Below, piece by piece: positions 16,848 through 26,117 of a DNA stretch of 64,000 bases; the stretch's first letter is position 1, and each line of letters starts with the position of its first letter. Below the pieces are notes generated by a model that did no database searches, was not told the origin of the DNA, and saw nothing but the letters and a program-made list of their open reading frames with translations. Source of the DNA: Lientehia sp934351765. Lineage in GTDB: Bacteria; Bacillota; Clostridia; Lachnospirales; Lachnospiraceae. Where the stretch lies: NCBI RefSeq assembly GCF_052118925.1, contig NZ_JBQKGG010000004.1:150802-214801 (forward strand), read 5' to 3'. A program made the translations under genes and the position numbers.

Positions 16848-17639
16848 ATGGGAAAGAAACAGAGCGATGCGGGAGCATGGAAGAACGGGCAGGAAAAGAG
16901 GGCTGCAGAGGAGCAGCAGAACGGACAGAAAAACAGGGCTGCAGAGGAGTGGCAGAACGGGCAGGAAAACAGGGCAGCAGGCGAAATTCAGGAGGACGGT
17001 GAGCAGGGGCAGGTGCTGTTAGCGGAAAAGCGGGAGACCATCAGCCTGTTAACGATCATCGGAGAAATCGAAGGCCATGAAAATCTGAATTCCGGCTGCA
17101 AGACCACCAAGTATGAGCATCTTCTGCCCAGACTCGCCCGGATCGAGGACAGCGTCGAAGTGGAGGGCGTGCTTCTGCTCATCAATACCCAGGGCGGTGA
17201 TGTTTCCGCGGGACTGGCGCTGGCAGAGATGATCGCATCTCTCAGCAAGCCTACGGTATCGCTGGTCATCGGAGACAGCCATTCGATTGGTGTTCCGCTG
17301 GCGGTTTCTGCGGACGAATCCTTTATTGTGCCGACGGCTACCATGCTGATCCATCCGGTCCGCATGTCCGGCATGACCATCGGTGCACCCCAGACCTACC
17401 ACTATTTTCAGCGGATCCAGGATCGGATCACCGGTTTCGTGGCGGATCACAGCCGGATCCCCCAGGACAAGATCGAGGCACTGATGATGAACACGGCGGA
17501 TCTGACAAAGGATCTGGGCACTCTTCTGGTGGGAGAGGATGCCGTAAGGCTTGGGCTGATCGACCGGATCGGCGGGATCGATCAGGCGCTTGCAAGACTG
17601 AGGGAGCGGATCAGGGAAGGAAAGCAGCGGAAGGGATGA
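16848..17639 (+). CDS. tepA: ClpP-family serine protease, TepA-like
   Basis: The product is a ClpP/crotonase-fold protease of the TepA (translocation-enhancing protein) type. The core runs from residue 62 to the end and includes LLLINTQGGDVSAG, the catalytic serine region GDSHSIGVPLAVSAD and the histidine in MLIHPVRMSG. The first 60 residues are unlike the family and consist mainly of three tandem 12-residue repeats (residues 13-48). GGAGG lies 10 nt before the ATG. In Bacillus subtilis tepA is also next to the FtsK/SpoIIIE gene, which matches the position here, although a phosphate transporter gene lies between. The real substrate in cells is not known. Confidence 0.85.
   Translation: MGKKQSDAGAWKNGQEKRAAEEQQNGQKNRAAEEWQNGQENRAAGEIQEDGEQGQVLLAEKRETISLLTIIGEIEGHENLNSGCKTTKYEHLLPRLARIEDSVEVEGVLLLINTQGGDVSAGLALAEMIASLSKPTVSLVIGDSHSIGVPLAVSADESFIVPTATMLIHPVRMSGMTIGAPQTYHYFQRIQDRITGFVADHSRIPQDKIEALMMNTADLTKDLGTLLVGEDAVRLGLIDRIGGIDQALARLRERIREGKQRKG
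16884..16991 (+). repeat. Three tandem 36-bp repeats inside the tepA-like gene
   Basis: Three consecutive 36-bp units encode NGQEKRAAEEQQ, NGQKNRAAEEWQ and NGQENRAAGEIQ. The nucleotide units differ at only a few positions, which suggests recent slippage or duplication in the disordered N-terminus ahead of the protease domain. Confidence 0.9.
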
Positions 17640-17674
17640 CAGAAGCGGAAAGGATGACAGCAGAAATAACAGGG

Positions 17675-17711
17675 AAAACGGGAGGTTCCATGGTCGGAGC
17701 CTCCCGTTTTT
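17675..17711. terminator. Bidirectional intrinsic terminator between tepA-like gene and Na/Pi cotransporter
   Basis: AAAACGGGAGGTTCC pairs with GGAGCCTCCCGTTTT (one G-U step) around a 6-nt loop. The A-run on the left and the T-run on the right let it serve both convergent genes. Confidence 0.88.
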
Positions 17712-17734
17712 ACGGCTGTGTTCAGTTATGACCG

Positions 17735-19504
17735 TTATTTGATCGGATCATAATATTTGGATTCATAGTAGCGGTACAGTGCCTTGTATTCCTCGGTGAG
17801 TCCGCCGTGGATCAGCTTCTGATACTCATGGGAATCGAAGTTCTTTGTGCTGGTAAGCTTTTCGATCACATGGATCGCGACGTTGGAGCAGTGATCCGAG
17901 ATCCGCTCGGCGCTGGTCAAAAATTCGGTTAAGGAAATACCTGCCTGCACGCTGCAGTCGCCACTGCTGAGCCGGTCAATATGGTGCGACTTCAGTGCTT
18001 CCTTCAGAAGATCGATGACCTCTTCCAGAGGCTCCACCCGATATGCGGCGGTGAGATCCTCGTTTTTGTATGCATCCAGAGTAATGTCGATGACATGCTT
18101 GACAGCATCAGAAACCATCTTGATTTCTTCCAGTCCCTTCGGGGAGAAGGAAATTCCCTGTTCCTTATTGAACTGGCCGACCTCGGCGATATTGACACAG
18201 TGATCGCCGATCCGCTCAAAGTCGCCGACGCAGTGGAGCAGCTGAGCGACCTCCCTCTGATCCTCCCGGCGGATATTTTTGGCAGTGATCCGCACCAGAT
18301 ATTCGCCCATGGCGGTCTCGCATTTATCCAGGAAATTTTCGTTTTCATTGAGCTTCTCAAAAGTCTTTTCATCAAAGTTGTGAAGCAGGCTGATGGACAT
18401 GGCATAGTTTTCCTGAATTGTTTCACCCATACTCAGGATCACCTTGCGGCACTGCTCCAGAGCAACCGTGGGTCGATCCAGGAAAATATCGTCTAAAAGC
18501 GCCAGACTGGAATCTGCCCTGGAGGGCGCATCGTCCTTGAGGAGCTTCTTGGAGATAGCCACCAGACCGTTGCAGAAGGGCAGGAGCACCAGGCTGGTTG
18601 CGATATTGAATAAGGTATGGAAGTCCGCAATGTTGCCTCGGGTCATGGCCTTGTCCCAGAAGTCGAAGCCGATAATGCTCTGGAAACCATAAATACCAAT
18701 GAGGAATAAAGCAGCGCCGATCAGGTTGATCATCAGATGACAGACAACCACACGCTTCGCATTCTTGTTGGTGCCGATGCTGGCGATGAGGACGGTCACG
18801 CATTTACCGATGTTCTGTCCGATGATGATGGGGGCAGCCATGGAAAAGGTAACGGTTCCCGTGGAGGCGATGGCCTGGAGAATACCGACCGATGCGGAGG
18901 AACTCTGAAGGATCGCGGTCACAACGGCTCCGAGGAGTACGCCCAGGAGCGGGTTTTTGAACATGAAGAATACTTCCTGGAATGCAGCGGAGTCCTTTAA
19001 AGGGGACAGAGCGGATTCCATGGTGGTCATGCCGAAGAACAGGATACCAAAGCCGATGAGCAGGTTGGCCACGTCCCGTGTTTTCCGGCGCTTGCTGATC
19101 AGGATCATGAAAGAGCCGATGGCAATGACGATGGGAGCAAAGCTCGTGGGCTTGATCAGCTCAAAGATGAGCTGGGAACCGGAGAGATCTCCGAGACGGA
19201 GAATCTGGCCGGTCACGGTCGTACCGATGTTGGCACCCATGATCACGGGCACAGTCTGAGCAAATTTCATAATACCGGCGTTTACGAAGCCGACCAGCAT
19301 AACGGTCGTCGCCGCAGAGCTCTGGATCACGCCGGTCACGACCGTTCCCAGTGCCAGGCCCTTGAGCCGGTTGTTGGTCAGACGCTCCAGTGTCCGCTCC
19401 AGCCCGGCACCGGCCAGCTTTTCCAGAGAAGCACCAAGGAGGCTCATTCCATATAAGAATAAGCCGATACCGCCAAGCAGCTTGAAAATCGCAAAAATAT
19501 CCAA
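17735..19504 (-). CDS. Na+/phosphate cotransporter, NptA type with PhoU-like tail
   Basis: This 589-residue protein imports (or exports) inorganic phosphate with sodium. Two inverted NaPi repeats are visible with their QSS signatures: VIQSSAATTVMLVGFVNAG near residue 60 and ILQSSSASVGILQAIAS near 200. After the membrane part, residues from about 340 form PhoU-like helical bundles (GDFERIGDHCVNIAE; SAERISDHCSNVAIH), typical of this fused architecture. Translation probably begins at a TTG at 19504 with GAGG 12 nt upstream; the shape MDIFAIFKLLGGIGLFLYGM is the usual N-terminus. The upstream region carries a three-fold TTTACA array that looks like a PhoP box, so phosphate starvation control is likely. 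Confidence 0.92.
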   Translation of the reverse strand: MDIFAIFKLLGGIGLFLYGMSLLGASLEKLAGAGLERTLERLTNNRLKGLALGTVVTGVIQSSAATTVMLVGFVNAGIMKFAQTVPVIMGANIGTTVTGQILRLGDLSGSQLIFELIKPTSFAPIVIAIGSFMILISKRRKTRDVANLLIGFGILFFGMTTMESALSPLKDSAAFQEVFFMFKNPLLGVLLGAVVTAILQSSSASVGILQAIASTGTVTFSMAAPIIIGQNIGKCVTVLIASIGTNKNAKRVVVCHLMINLIGAALFLIGIYGFQSIIGFDFWDKAMTRGNIADFHTLFNIATSLVLLPFCNGLVAISKKLLKDDAPSRADSSLALLDDIFLDRPTVALEQCRKVILSMGETIQENYAMSISLLHNFDEKTFEKLNENENFLDKCETAMGEYLVRITAKNIRREDQREVAQLLHCVGDFERIGDHCVNIAEVGQFNKEQGISFSPKGLEEIKMVSDAVKHVIDITLDAYKNEDLTAAYRVEPLEEVIDLLKEALKSHHIDRLSSGDCSVQAGISLTEFLTSAERISDHCSNVAIHVIEKLTSTKNFDSHEYQKLIHGGLTEEYKALYRYYESKYYDPIK

Positions 19505-19524
19505 TGTCTTTTCCTCACTTTTCG

Positions 19525-19583
19525 GGTATAGTGTTTTTTATTTTTCCATAAAAAACGTAAAACCTTTGTAAAACCTGTGTAAA
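19525..19583 (-). promoter_or_regulatory. PhoP-box-like array and promoter of the Na/Pi cotransporter gene
   Basis: Read on the minus strand, TTTACA (19583-19578), TTTACA (19572-19567) and TTTACG (19561-19556) are separated by exactly 5 nt each, an 11-bp period as in the TT(A/C/T)ACA-N5 Pho box of Bacillus. A -10-like TATACC follows at 19530-19525, placing the array where an activator would overlap the -35 region. The rest of the 326-nt divergent spacer 19505-19830 holds a second possible minus promoter (TTGACT at 19624, TAGTAT at 19601) and the ftsK promoter; no gene is seen. Confidence 0.6.
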
Positions 19584-19747
19584 GCCACTGGTTCTATACT
19601 ATTATAAATGAGAAGTTCAGTCAACAGAAAAGATTGGAAATAGAGATAATTCTTTCTATGGAGCGGCAAAGACGAAAAACAGAGAAGAATGCGGTTAAAG
19701 AATAAGATCAAGAAATGAAAGGCGATTTCCGCCCACTTTTCTGGGTC

Positions 19748-19776
19748 TTGTTTCTCCTTCCTGAAAATGGTATACT
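19748..19776 (+). promoter_or_regulatory. Sigma-A-type promoter of ftsK
   Basis: TTGTTT at 19748-19753 and TATACT at 19771-19776 are spaced by 17 nt, about 50 nt before the ftsK GTG start. Confidence 0.6.
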
Positions 19777-19830
19777 AAATTTATATGACCAAAATTCAGA
19801 AGACGGAAATGAGCAGTTGGAGGGAAGACC

Positions 19831-22800
19831 GTGGCACAGGCCGAAAGAAAGAAACAGACAACCGGAAAACAGACAGGAGGCGCTTCTTCAAGGCGGACTT
19901 CTTCGGGAAAAACGACAGCGAAAAAGAAAACGACCGGACGGACCGGGACGAAGAAAACGGCGGCAAAGCGGAAAAAAGAAGCCGGAATCCTGGAGCCGGC
20001 TCTGAAAAAGGAGCTGGTGATCCTGATCACGCTGGCGGTTTCCGTTCTTTTATTCTGCAGCAATCTGGGAATCTGCGGAGCCTTCGGCAGACTGCTTCAT
20101 AAGGGCATGAGGGGATGCTTCGGGCTTCTAGGCTATGCGTTCCCTGTATGTTTATTTCTGGCGGTCTGTTTTCTGATCTCCAACGGCGGGAGCAGACGGG
20201 CTGTGATCCGCGTGGCTGTGTCGTTTCTTGGCTTGGTAGTGCTCTGCGGCCTGCTGTCGTTGATTGCTCTGACCTCCTTTGAAAAAGGAAATTCGCCAGC
20301 CTGGTATTTTACGCAGGCACTCACCGAAGCGGACGGAGGCATGTTCGGAGGACTGTGCCTCATGCTGCTGTATCCGTTTTTAGGGCGGGCAGGTTCCTAT
20401 GTGGTGCTGTTCGGTCTGGTGGCTCTTGGTATTGTCATTGTGACCCAGAGATCGATCCTGAATCCGATCCGCCGGGGAAGCCGGAAGGTTTATGCCTCAG
20501 CAAAGGAGGATCTGGCGAGACGGCAGGAGCTTCATGCGGCGCGGGCGGAGGAACGCCGGGACATGCGGGCAGACCGGAAGGTACGGGGCGTGTCGCTGGA
20601 TGTTGAGCTTCCGGAGGAAGCTCAGGAAGAGAGTAGAGCAGCGGAATGCGGAATCCAGGCGGCAAACGAGGAACCGCCGGTATTTACCGGCAGGATCCAT
20701 GGTATGACCGGGGCAGCGGAAAAAAACGAAATAGAAGAAGCGGAAGAGGAAACGAAAGAGGAAACGAAAGCGGCCGGAACAGGCATATTCGGAACAGAAA
20801 TCGCATCTGCGGCAGACGGCGGACGGCGTGACGGAAAGCAGGAGCCGTTAATGGCGGCGAAGGTTGACCGTACCTTATCGGAATTGGAGGAGCTGGATCA
20901 GGAGCCGGTTCCCATGTACCGGATCCGAAGAGAAGATGAGCGGACCGAGCAGGTATGGCGGGAGGAGGATCCCTCGGAAACGATCTATGCCGAGGAGGAA
21001 GCCCTTCCCTGGGAGACGGCCGGACATCATGCAGAGGCGCCGGTTGAAGCGGACATTCCGGTTTCCCATGAGAAAGAGTTCCAAAATGAGCCGGAAGCGG
21101 AGCCGGACTGGATCCGCGGAATCCAGGGTGCGGTTCAGGAGCAGGTGGAGAAGACCGAGGAAGTGCCGAAGAACTGGCGGATCCCGGAGAATAATCCTCC
21201 CGAGACGGATTATACCTGGAAAACAGAGAAACCTGTGAAAACACAGACGGATTCTATAACGGAGTTGGAATCCAGGAATGAGAATTCGGGAGATACCCGC
21301 CGGGTGATGACAGCCACCGGAAAGATCATCGAGGTGGAAAATGATCCCACCGAGCTGGATCCGCTGACCGCAAAGCGGCAGCAGGCGGCGAAAGAGCGCA
21401 GAGAGGCAGAAGAACGAAGCGCAGAACCCGGACAGCACAGGGACGGAAGCCGGAGTGTGGAATCCGGAACGGGCGGAAGCCGTGCAGGAGCCGGGATTGC
21501 GGCCGCCCGAAGCGGAAACGGAACGGCGGAGCCGGTAACACCGCCAAAGCCGGAAAAGCCGGCAAGACCGTATGTGAAGCCACCGCTGCGGTTATTGAAG
21601 CGGGAAGGCGGCGGACGGCGCAGCGGAGACGAGGAACTGAAGGAGACTGCCCTTAAGCTGGAACAGACCCTCCGGAATTTCGGCGTGGGTGTCAAGGTCC
21701 ATGACATCAGCTGCGGTCCGTCTGTGACCCGATATGAGCTGACACCGGAGCAGGGCGTGAAGGTAAGCAAGATCGTGGGTCTGCAGGACGATATCAAGCT
21801 GAGCCTTGCGGCGGCGGATATCCGGATCGAAGCGCCGATCCCCGGAAAATCGGCAGTGGGCATTGAGGTGCCCAATAAAGAAAAGCTGGTGGTGTCCCTT
21901 CGCGATGTGCTGGAATCCGATGCCTTTGTGAAGCACCCGTCTAAGCTGGCCTTTGCTGTAGGACGCGACATCAGCGGCAAGGCCGTGGTGACCGACCTGG
22001 CGAAAATGCCCCATCTGCTGATCGCCGGAGCAACCGGCTCCGGAAAATCGGTCTGCATCAATACCCTGATCATGAGCATTCTTTATAAGGCAGATCCGTC
22101 GGAGGTGAAACTTCTCATGGTTGATCCCAAGGTGGTTGAGTTAAGTGTATATAATGGAATCCCCCATCTGATGATCCCGGTGGTGACGGATCCGAAGAAG
22201 GCGGCCGGAGCACTGAACTGGGCCGTGGCGGAGATGACCGACCGGTATAAAAAGTTTGCGGAGTACAACGTCCGTGATCTGAAGGGCTATAATGAAAGGC
22301 GGAGGGAGGAGGACGGAGAGAATTTTGTTCCCCTTCCCCAGATCGTCATCATCGTGGACGAGCTGTCCGATCTGATGATGGTGGCACCGGGTGATGTGGA
22401 AAGTGCCATCTGCCGTCTGGCTCAGATGGCGAGAGCCGCCGGGCTTCATCTGGTTCTGGCGACTCAGCGTCCCTCAGTCAATGTCATCACGGGACTGATC
22501 AAGGCCAATGTGCCGTCCCGGATCGCCTTTGCCGTGTCATCGGGCGTGGATTCCCGGACCATTATCGACATCAACGGAGCCGAAAAGCTCCTTGGCCGTG
22601 GTGATATGCTTTTTTATCCGTCAGGCTACCCCAAGCCGGAGCGTGTCCAGGGGGCATTCGTTTCCGATGAAGAGGTTTCGGCTGTGGTGAAATTTTTAAC
22701 CGACAACACCGATACCCAGTACAGCCAGGAGATGGAGACGAGGATTTCTTCTCCGTCTGCAGGCGAGGGAGGTACCGGTGAAGAGCAGGACGAATATTTC

Positions 22801-23001
22801 GCGGATGCAGGCAGGTTTCTGATCAAGAAGGAAAAGGCATCCATCGGCATGATCCAGCGGGCCTTTAAGGTTGGCTTTAACCGGGCGGCCCGGATCATGG
22901 ATCAGCTTGCGGCGGCAGGTGTGGTCGGCCCGGAGGAGGGAACAAAGCCCAGAAAGATTCAGATGACACCGGAGGAATTTGAGGCATATCTCGGACGATA
23001 A
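19831..23001 (+). CDS. ftsK: DNA translocase FtsK/SpoIIIE
   Basis: FtsK/SpoIIIE pumps chromosomal DNA through closing septa. The 1056-residue protein begins with an unusually basic Lys/Thr-rich tail of about 55 residues, then four membrane helices (roughly 60-210), a long acidic low-complexity linker (about 215-590), and the motor: Walker A GATGSGKS near residue 733, Walker B IVIIVDELSDLMMV, and the DNA-reading gamma winged helix at the end (SIGMIQRAFKVGFNRAARIMDQL). A GTG at 19831 with GGAGGG 6 nt upstream is the start. The linker is longer than in Bacillus SpoIIIE, which explains most of the extra length. Whether it acts in vegetative division or sporulation cannot be told from one copy. 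Confidence 0.96.
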   Translation: MAQAERKKQTTGKQTGGASSRRTSSGKTTAKKKTTGRTGTKKTAAKRKKEAGILEPALKKELVILITLAVSVLLFCSNLGICGAFGRLLHKGMRGCFGLLGYAFPVCLFLAVCFLISNGGSRRAVIRVAVSFLGLVVLCGLLSLIALTSFEKGNSPAWYFTQALTEADGGMFGGLCLMLLYPFLGRAGSYVVLFGLVALGIVIVTQRSILNPIRRGSRKVYASAKEDLARRQELHAARAEERRDMRADRKVRGVSLDVELPEEAQEESRAAECGIQAANEEPPVFTGRIHGMTGAAEKNEIEEAEEETKEETKAAGTGIFGTEIASAADGGRRDGKQEPLMAAKVDRTLSELEELDQEPVPMYRIRREDERTEQVWREEDPSETIYAEEEALPWETAGHHAEAPVEADIPVSHEKEFQNEPEAEPDWIRGIQGAVQEQVEKTEEVPKNWRIPENNPPETDYTWKTEKPVKTQTDSITELESRNENSGDTRRVMTATGKIIEVENDPTELDPLTAKRQQAAKERREAEERSAEPGQHRDGSRSVESGTGGSRAGAGIAAARSGNGTAEPVTPPKPEKPARPYVKPPLRLLKREGGGRRSGDEELKETALKLEQTLRNFGVGVKVHDISCGPSVTRYELTPEQGVKVSKIVGLQDDIKLSLAAADIRIEAPIPGKSAVGIEVPNKEKLVVSLRDVLESDAFVKHPSKLAFAVGRDISGKAVVTDLAKMPHLLIAGATGSGKSVCINTLIMSILYKADPSEVKLLMVDPKVVELSVYNGIPHLMIPVVTDPKKAAGALNWAVAEMTDRYKKFAEYNVRDLKGYNERRREEDGENFVPLPQIVIIVDELSDLMMVAPGDVESAICRLAQMARAAGLHLVLATQRPSVNVITGLIKANVPSRIAFAVSSGVDSRTIIDINGAEKLLGRGDMLFYPSGYPKPERVQGAFVSDEEVSAVVKFLTDNTDTQYSQEMETRISSPSAGEGGTGEEQDEYFADAGRFLIKKEKASIGMIQRAFKVGFNRAARIMDQLAAAGVVGPEEGTKPRKIQMTPEEFEAYLGR

Positions 23002-23123
23002 AGGCTGTTTCATCGGATCGATTCCGAAAAATGGCGCATCAAATGAAGGAAAGGCAGAGAGACGTCTTCCCCCTTTTCAGGTTCCTGCATAGAATACAGG
23101 GAGAATCATTTGCGGAGCGGGGA

Positions 23124-24620
23124 ATGAAGATCAGCAGTCTGCTTTCCCATGTGGGATATGTGCGGCTCCTGGGAGATCCCGGGACCGAACTGACGGGGAT
23201 CACCTGTGATTCCAGGGAGGTAAAGCCGGGCGATCTGTTTGTGTGCCTGAACGGGTTTCACCGGGATGGTCATGGATTTGCCGGGGAGGCGCTCACACGC
23301 GGAGCGGCGGCCCTGGCTCTCGAAACAAACAGTCCGGTTACGGAAACGCTTATCGAGAAGCATCGGAGCGGGCAGATCACTACGCCGCTTCTGGTGTTTG
23401 AAAATACCAGAAAGGTGTTTTCGCTGCTGGCGGCGGCATTTTACGGTTATCCGCTCCGCAGCATGGTGTCGGTGGCTGTGACCGGCACAAAGGGAAAGAC
23501 CACTACAGCCTTTATGCTGTGGGAAATTTTAAAGAAGGCAGGTTATGCGGCAGGCATGATCGGCACCAACGGAGCCTTTTTTAAGGAGCATAAGTGGGAA
23601 CTGTCACACACGACACCGGAGGCCCATGAATTACAGCGGCTTCTTGCCTGCATGCGGGAGCTTGGCTGTACGCACGTAGTTATGGAGGTCTCGTCTCAGG
23701 CGGTCCGGACAGAGCGGACAGCAGGACTGTTCTTTACCTGCGGGATCTTCACAAATCTGTCGCCGGATCACATCGGGCCGGGGGAGCATGAGGATTTCAG
23801 GGATTATGTTCATCAGAAGAGCCGGCTGTTTTCCCAGTGCGGCATCGGGATCATCAACCGGGAGGATCCTTATGCCGGAGAGATCCGTACCCATGCGGCT
23901 GGGCCGGTGGTGGAATACGGGATGGAGTCCGGCGAATACCGGGCGGTGAAGCCGGAGCATTACAAGACGGCGGATATGCTGGGATGCGAATATCGTCTGT
24001 TAAAAAAAGGAAAAGAGCTTGGAAGCGTGTCTCTGCCGCTTCCGGGGATCTATAACATCCAAAACAGTCTGGCGGCGATTGCGGCGGCGGGAGCTCTTGG
24101 CATAAATCCGATGACGGCGGCGGGAGCTCTGAGAAATGTTCATGTACCGGGGCGTATGGAGCTGGTTCCGGGCATAAGCCATCTGTGGCTCATCGTGGAT
24201 TATGCCCATAACGAAGCCAGCATGGAGAGCCTGCTTTCAACGCTGCGAAGCTATGAACCGCGTCGGCTCATCTGTGTGTTCGGCTGTGGAGGAAACCGTT
24301 CCAAGCTGCGGCGCTTCGGTATGGGGCGGGCGGCAGGAACCTGGGCGGATCTGTCGATCTTAACCTCGGATAATTCCAGAGAGGAACCGCTTTCCGAGAT
24401 CTTATCGGAGGTGGAAGCGGGATTTTCCGGGACAGCAGGCCGTTATGAGGTCATTGCAGACCGGAGGGAAGCCATCGGCTATGCAGTGCGCCATGGGAAA
24501 TGCGGTGATATCATCGCCGTGATCGGAAAGGGTCACGAAACCTATCAGGAAACAAAGGGCGTCCGGATCCACTTTTCTGACCGGGAAGAGCTGGAACGGG
24601 CGGTGAACTTATACAGATGA
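23124..24620 (+). CDS. murE: UDP-N-acetylmuramyl-tripeptide synthetase (MurE-type ligase)
   Basis: MurE adds the third residue (meso-diaminopimelate or lysine) to UDP-MurNAc-L-Ala-D-Glu in the cytoplasm. The 498-residue form starting at 23124 begins with the standard MKISSLLSHVGY; the ATG at 23031 would add an atypical 31-residue extension. ATP-binding TGTKGKTTT, the carbamylated-lysine region and the C-terminal FGCGGNRSK and GKGHETYQ segments are present. The amino-acid selectivity motif, DNPR in diaminopimelate enzymes, reads DNSR (416-419): the Arg that contacts the diaminopimelate carboxylate is kept but Pro is Ser. Diaminopimelate is therefore likely but not certain. It lies between ftsK and murF, 49 nt ahead of murF. 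Confidence 0.88.
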   Translation: MKISSLLSHVGYVRLLGDPGTELTGITCDSREVKPGDLFVCLNGFHRDGHGFAGEALTRGAAALALETNSPVTETLIEKHRSGQITTPLLVFENTRKVFSLLAAAFYGYPLRSMVSVAVTGTKGKTTTAFMLWEILKKAGYAAGMIGTNGAFFKEHKWELSHTTPEAHELQRLLACMRELGCTHVVMEVSSQAVRTERTAGLFFTCGIFTNLSPDHIGPGEHEDFRDYVHQKSRLFSQCGIGIINREDPYAGEIRTHAAGPVVEYGMESGEYRAVKPEHYKTADMLGCEYRLLKKGKELGSVSLPLPGIYNIQNSLAAIAAAGALGINPMTAAGALRNVHVPGRMELVPGISHLWLIVDYAHNEASMESLLSTLRSYEPRRLICVFGCGGNRSKLRRFGMGRAAGTWADLSILTSDNSREEPLSEILSEVEAGFSGTAGRYEVIADRREAIGYAVRHGKCGDIIAVIGKGHETYQETKGVRIHFSDREELERAVNLYR

Positions 24621-24669
24621 CCGGTTTACAGAATAAACAGGCGCCGGGAGCGCCGGAAAAGAGGAAAAT

Positions 24670-26040
24670 ATGGAACAGACAGCAGTAAAGGATCTGGTGC
24701 GGGCATCAGGCGGACGGCTGTTATCCGGAGATCCGGAGCAGCTCATCCGTCATGTAAGCATTGATTCCAGAGAAATGAAAGGAAACGATCTCTTTGTGCC
24801 CTTGATCGGAGAGCACTCTGATGCTCATGATTACCTGGCACAGGCCATTGAGAACGGCGCGGCGGCGGTGTTTTCCAGCCGGAAAACGGAGCCGCTTCCC
24901 GGAGCTGCCTGGATCCAGGTGGACGACACCCTGAAAGCCCTTCAGGCTGTGGGAAGAGACTACGGAGAGCGTATGGGAATCCCCGTGGTAGGTGTCACCG
25001 GAAGCGTGGGAAAAACCACCACAAGAGAGATGGTGGCTGCGGCACTGGGCGCGAGATTCCGGGTGTTCCGTACCTCGAAGAATTTCAACAGTGATATCGG
25101 ACTTCCCGTTACCATGACGGAGATGACGGGAGAGGATCAGCTTGCCGTTCTGGAAATGGGTATGAGCGATTTCGGGGAGATGGAGGTTCTTTCTTCTATT
25201 GCAAGGCCGCAGGCGGCTGTTATGACCAACATTGGCGTGGCTCATATCGAGCAGCTGGGAAGCCAGGAAAATATTTTCAAGGAAAAATTTCAGATCACGT
25301 CCCATATGAAGCCGGGCAGTGCGCTGATCTTAAACGGAGACGATCCCTTTTTAGGCTCCGTGGAGGAGTGCGGATTCCACCGGATCTTCTACGGCTTTGG
25401 TGAGCAGAACGAGTTTCGGGCGGAGGAGATGGAGGTGACCTCCGACGGAACGGAGTTTACGGCAGTCCATGGAGAGGAGCGGCTTCGTGTCATGCTCCCC
25501 GTCATGGGAAAGCATATGGTGATGAATGCGCTGGCAGCTCTGGCGGCAGCCTCTGTCTGGGAAATCCCCATGGCGGAGGCGGCAGAAGCCCTGTCCCATT
25601 TCAGAGGCTTCAAAAACCGTCAGCAGATCGGGAAGATCCGGGATTTTACGGTCATTGATGATACCTACAATGCAAGCCCCGATTCCATGAAAGCCGCAGC
25701 TGGCGTGCTTCATGAAATGGAAGCATCGGGAAGAAAAATCGCCGTTCTGGCGGATATGCTGGAGCTGGGAGAAAACAGCCTGCGCTTCCATTATGAGGTG
25801 GGCAGTGCCCTGGCAGATCAGGCACCGGAGATACTGGTCTGCATCGGAGAACGGGCCGGGGAAATCGGAAGAGGTCTTTCCGAACAGGGAGACGGCCATA
25901 CCAAGATCCGGTATTTTAAGGATAACCAGACGGCACTGGAGTATTTAAAAACGGAAATTAAGACCGGAGATCTGGTATTATTCAAAGGCTCCAACAGCAT
26001 GCATCTGGGAGAACTGGTGACTGCACTGCGGGAGGCATAA
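24670..26040 (+). CDS. murF: UDP-N-acetylmuramoyl-tripeptide--D-alanyl-D-alanine ligase MurF
   Basis: MurF adds the D-Ala-D-Ala dipeptide, finishing the cytoplasmic peptidoglycan precursor. The 456-residue protein has the N-terminal substrate domain (SIDSREMKGNDLFVPLIG), the P-loop GVTGSVGKTTTREMV, the NFNSDIGLP substrate motif and the C-terminal DDTYNASPDSMKAA and LADMLELG signatures typical for MurF. GAGGAAAA precedes the ATG. It follows murE and precedes priA by 77 nt that hold two very short hairpins and no gene. Confidence 0.95.
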   Translation: MEQTAVKDLVRASGGRLLSGDPEQLIRHVSIDSREMKGNDLFVPLIGEHSDAHDYLAQAIENGAAAVFSSRKTEPLPGAAWIQVDDTLKALQAVGRDYGERMGIPVVGVTGSVGKTTTREMVAAALGARFRVFRTSKNFNSDIGLPVTMTEMTGEDQLAVLEMGMSDFGEMEVLSSIARPQAAVMTNIGVAHIEQLGSQENIFKEKFQITSHMKPGSALILNGDDPFLGSVEECGFHRIFYGFGEQNEFRAEEMEVTSDGTEFTAVHGEERLRVMLPVMGKHMVMNALAALAAASVWEIPMAEAAEALSHFRGFKNRQQIGKIRDFTVIDDTYNASPDSMKAAAGVLHEMEASGRKIAVLADMLELGENSLRFHYEVGSALADQAPEILVCIGERAGEIGRGLSEQGDGHTKIRYFKDNQTALEYLKTEIKTGDLVLFKGSNSMHLGELVTALREA

Positions 26041-26117
26041 ATCGGAACCGGGCGGAGAGATACTGCCGGAAACGGCGGAATACGCTGCATAACAGCGGGG
26101 AGCATGGGGGAGAACAG

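Noticed and set aside
16884..16991. Tandem repeats as a CRISPR-like array
   Set aside because: The units are contiguous without spacers, in frame, and code for a repeated peptide.
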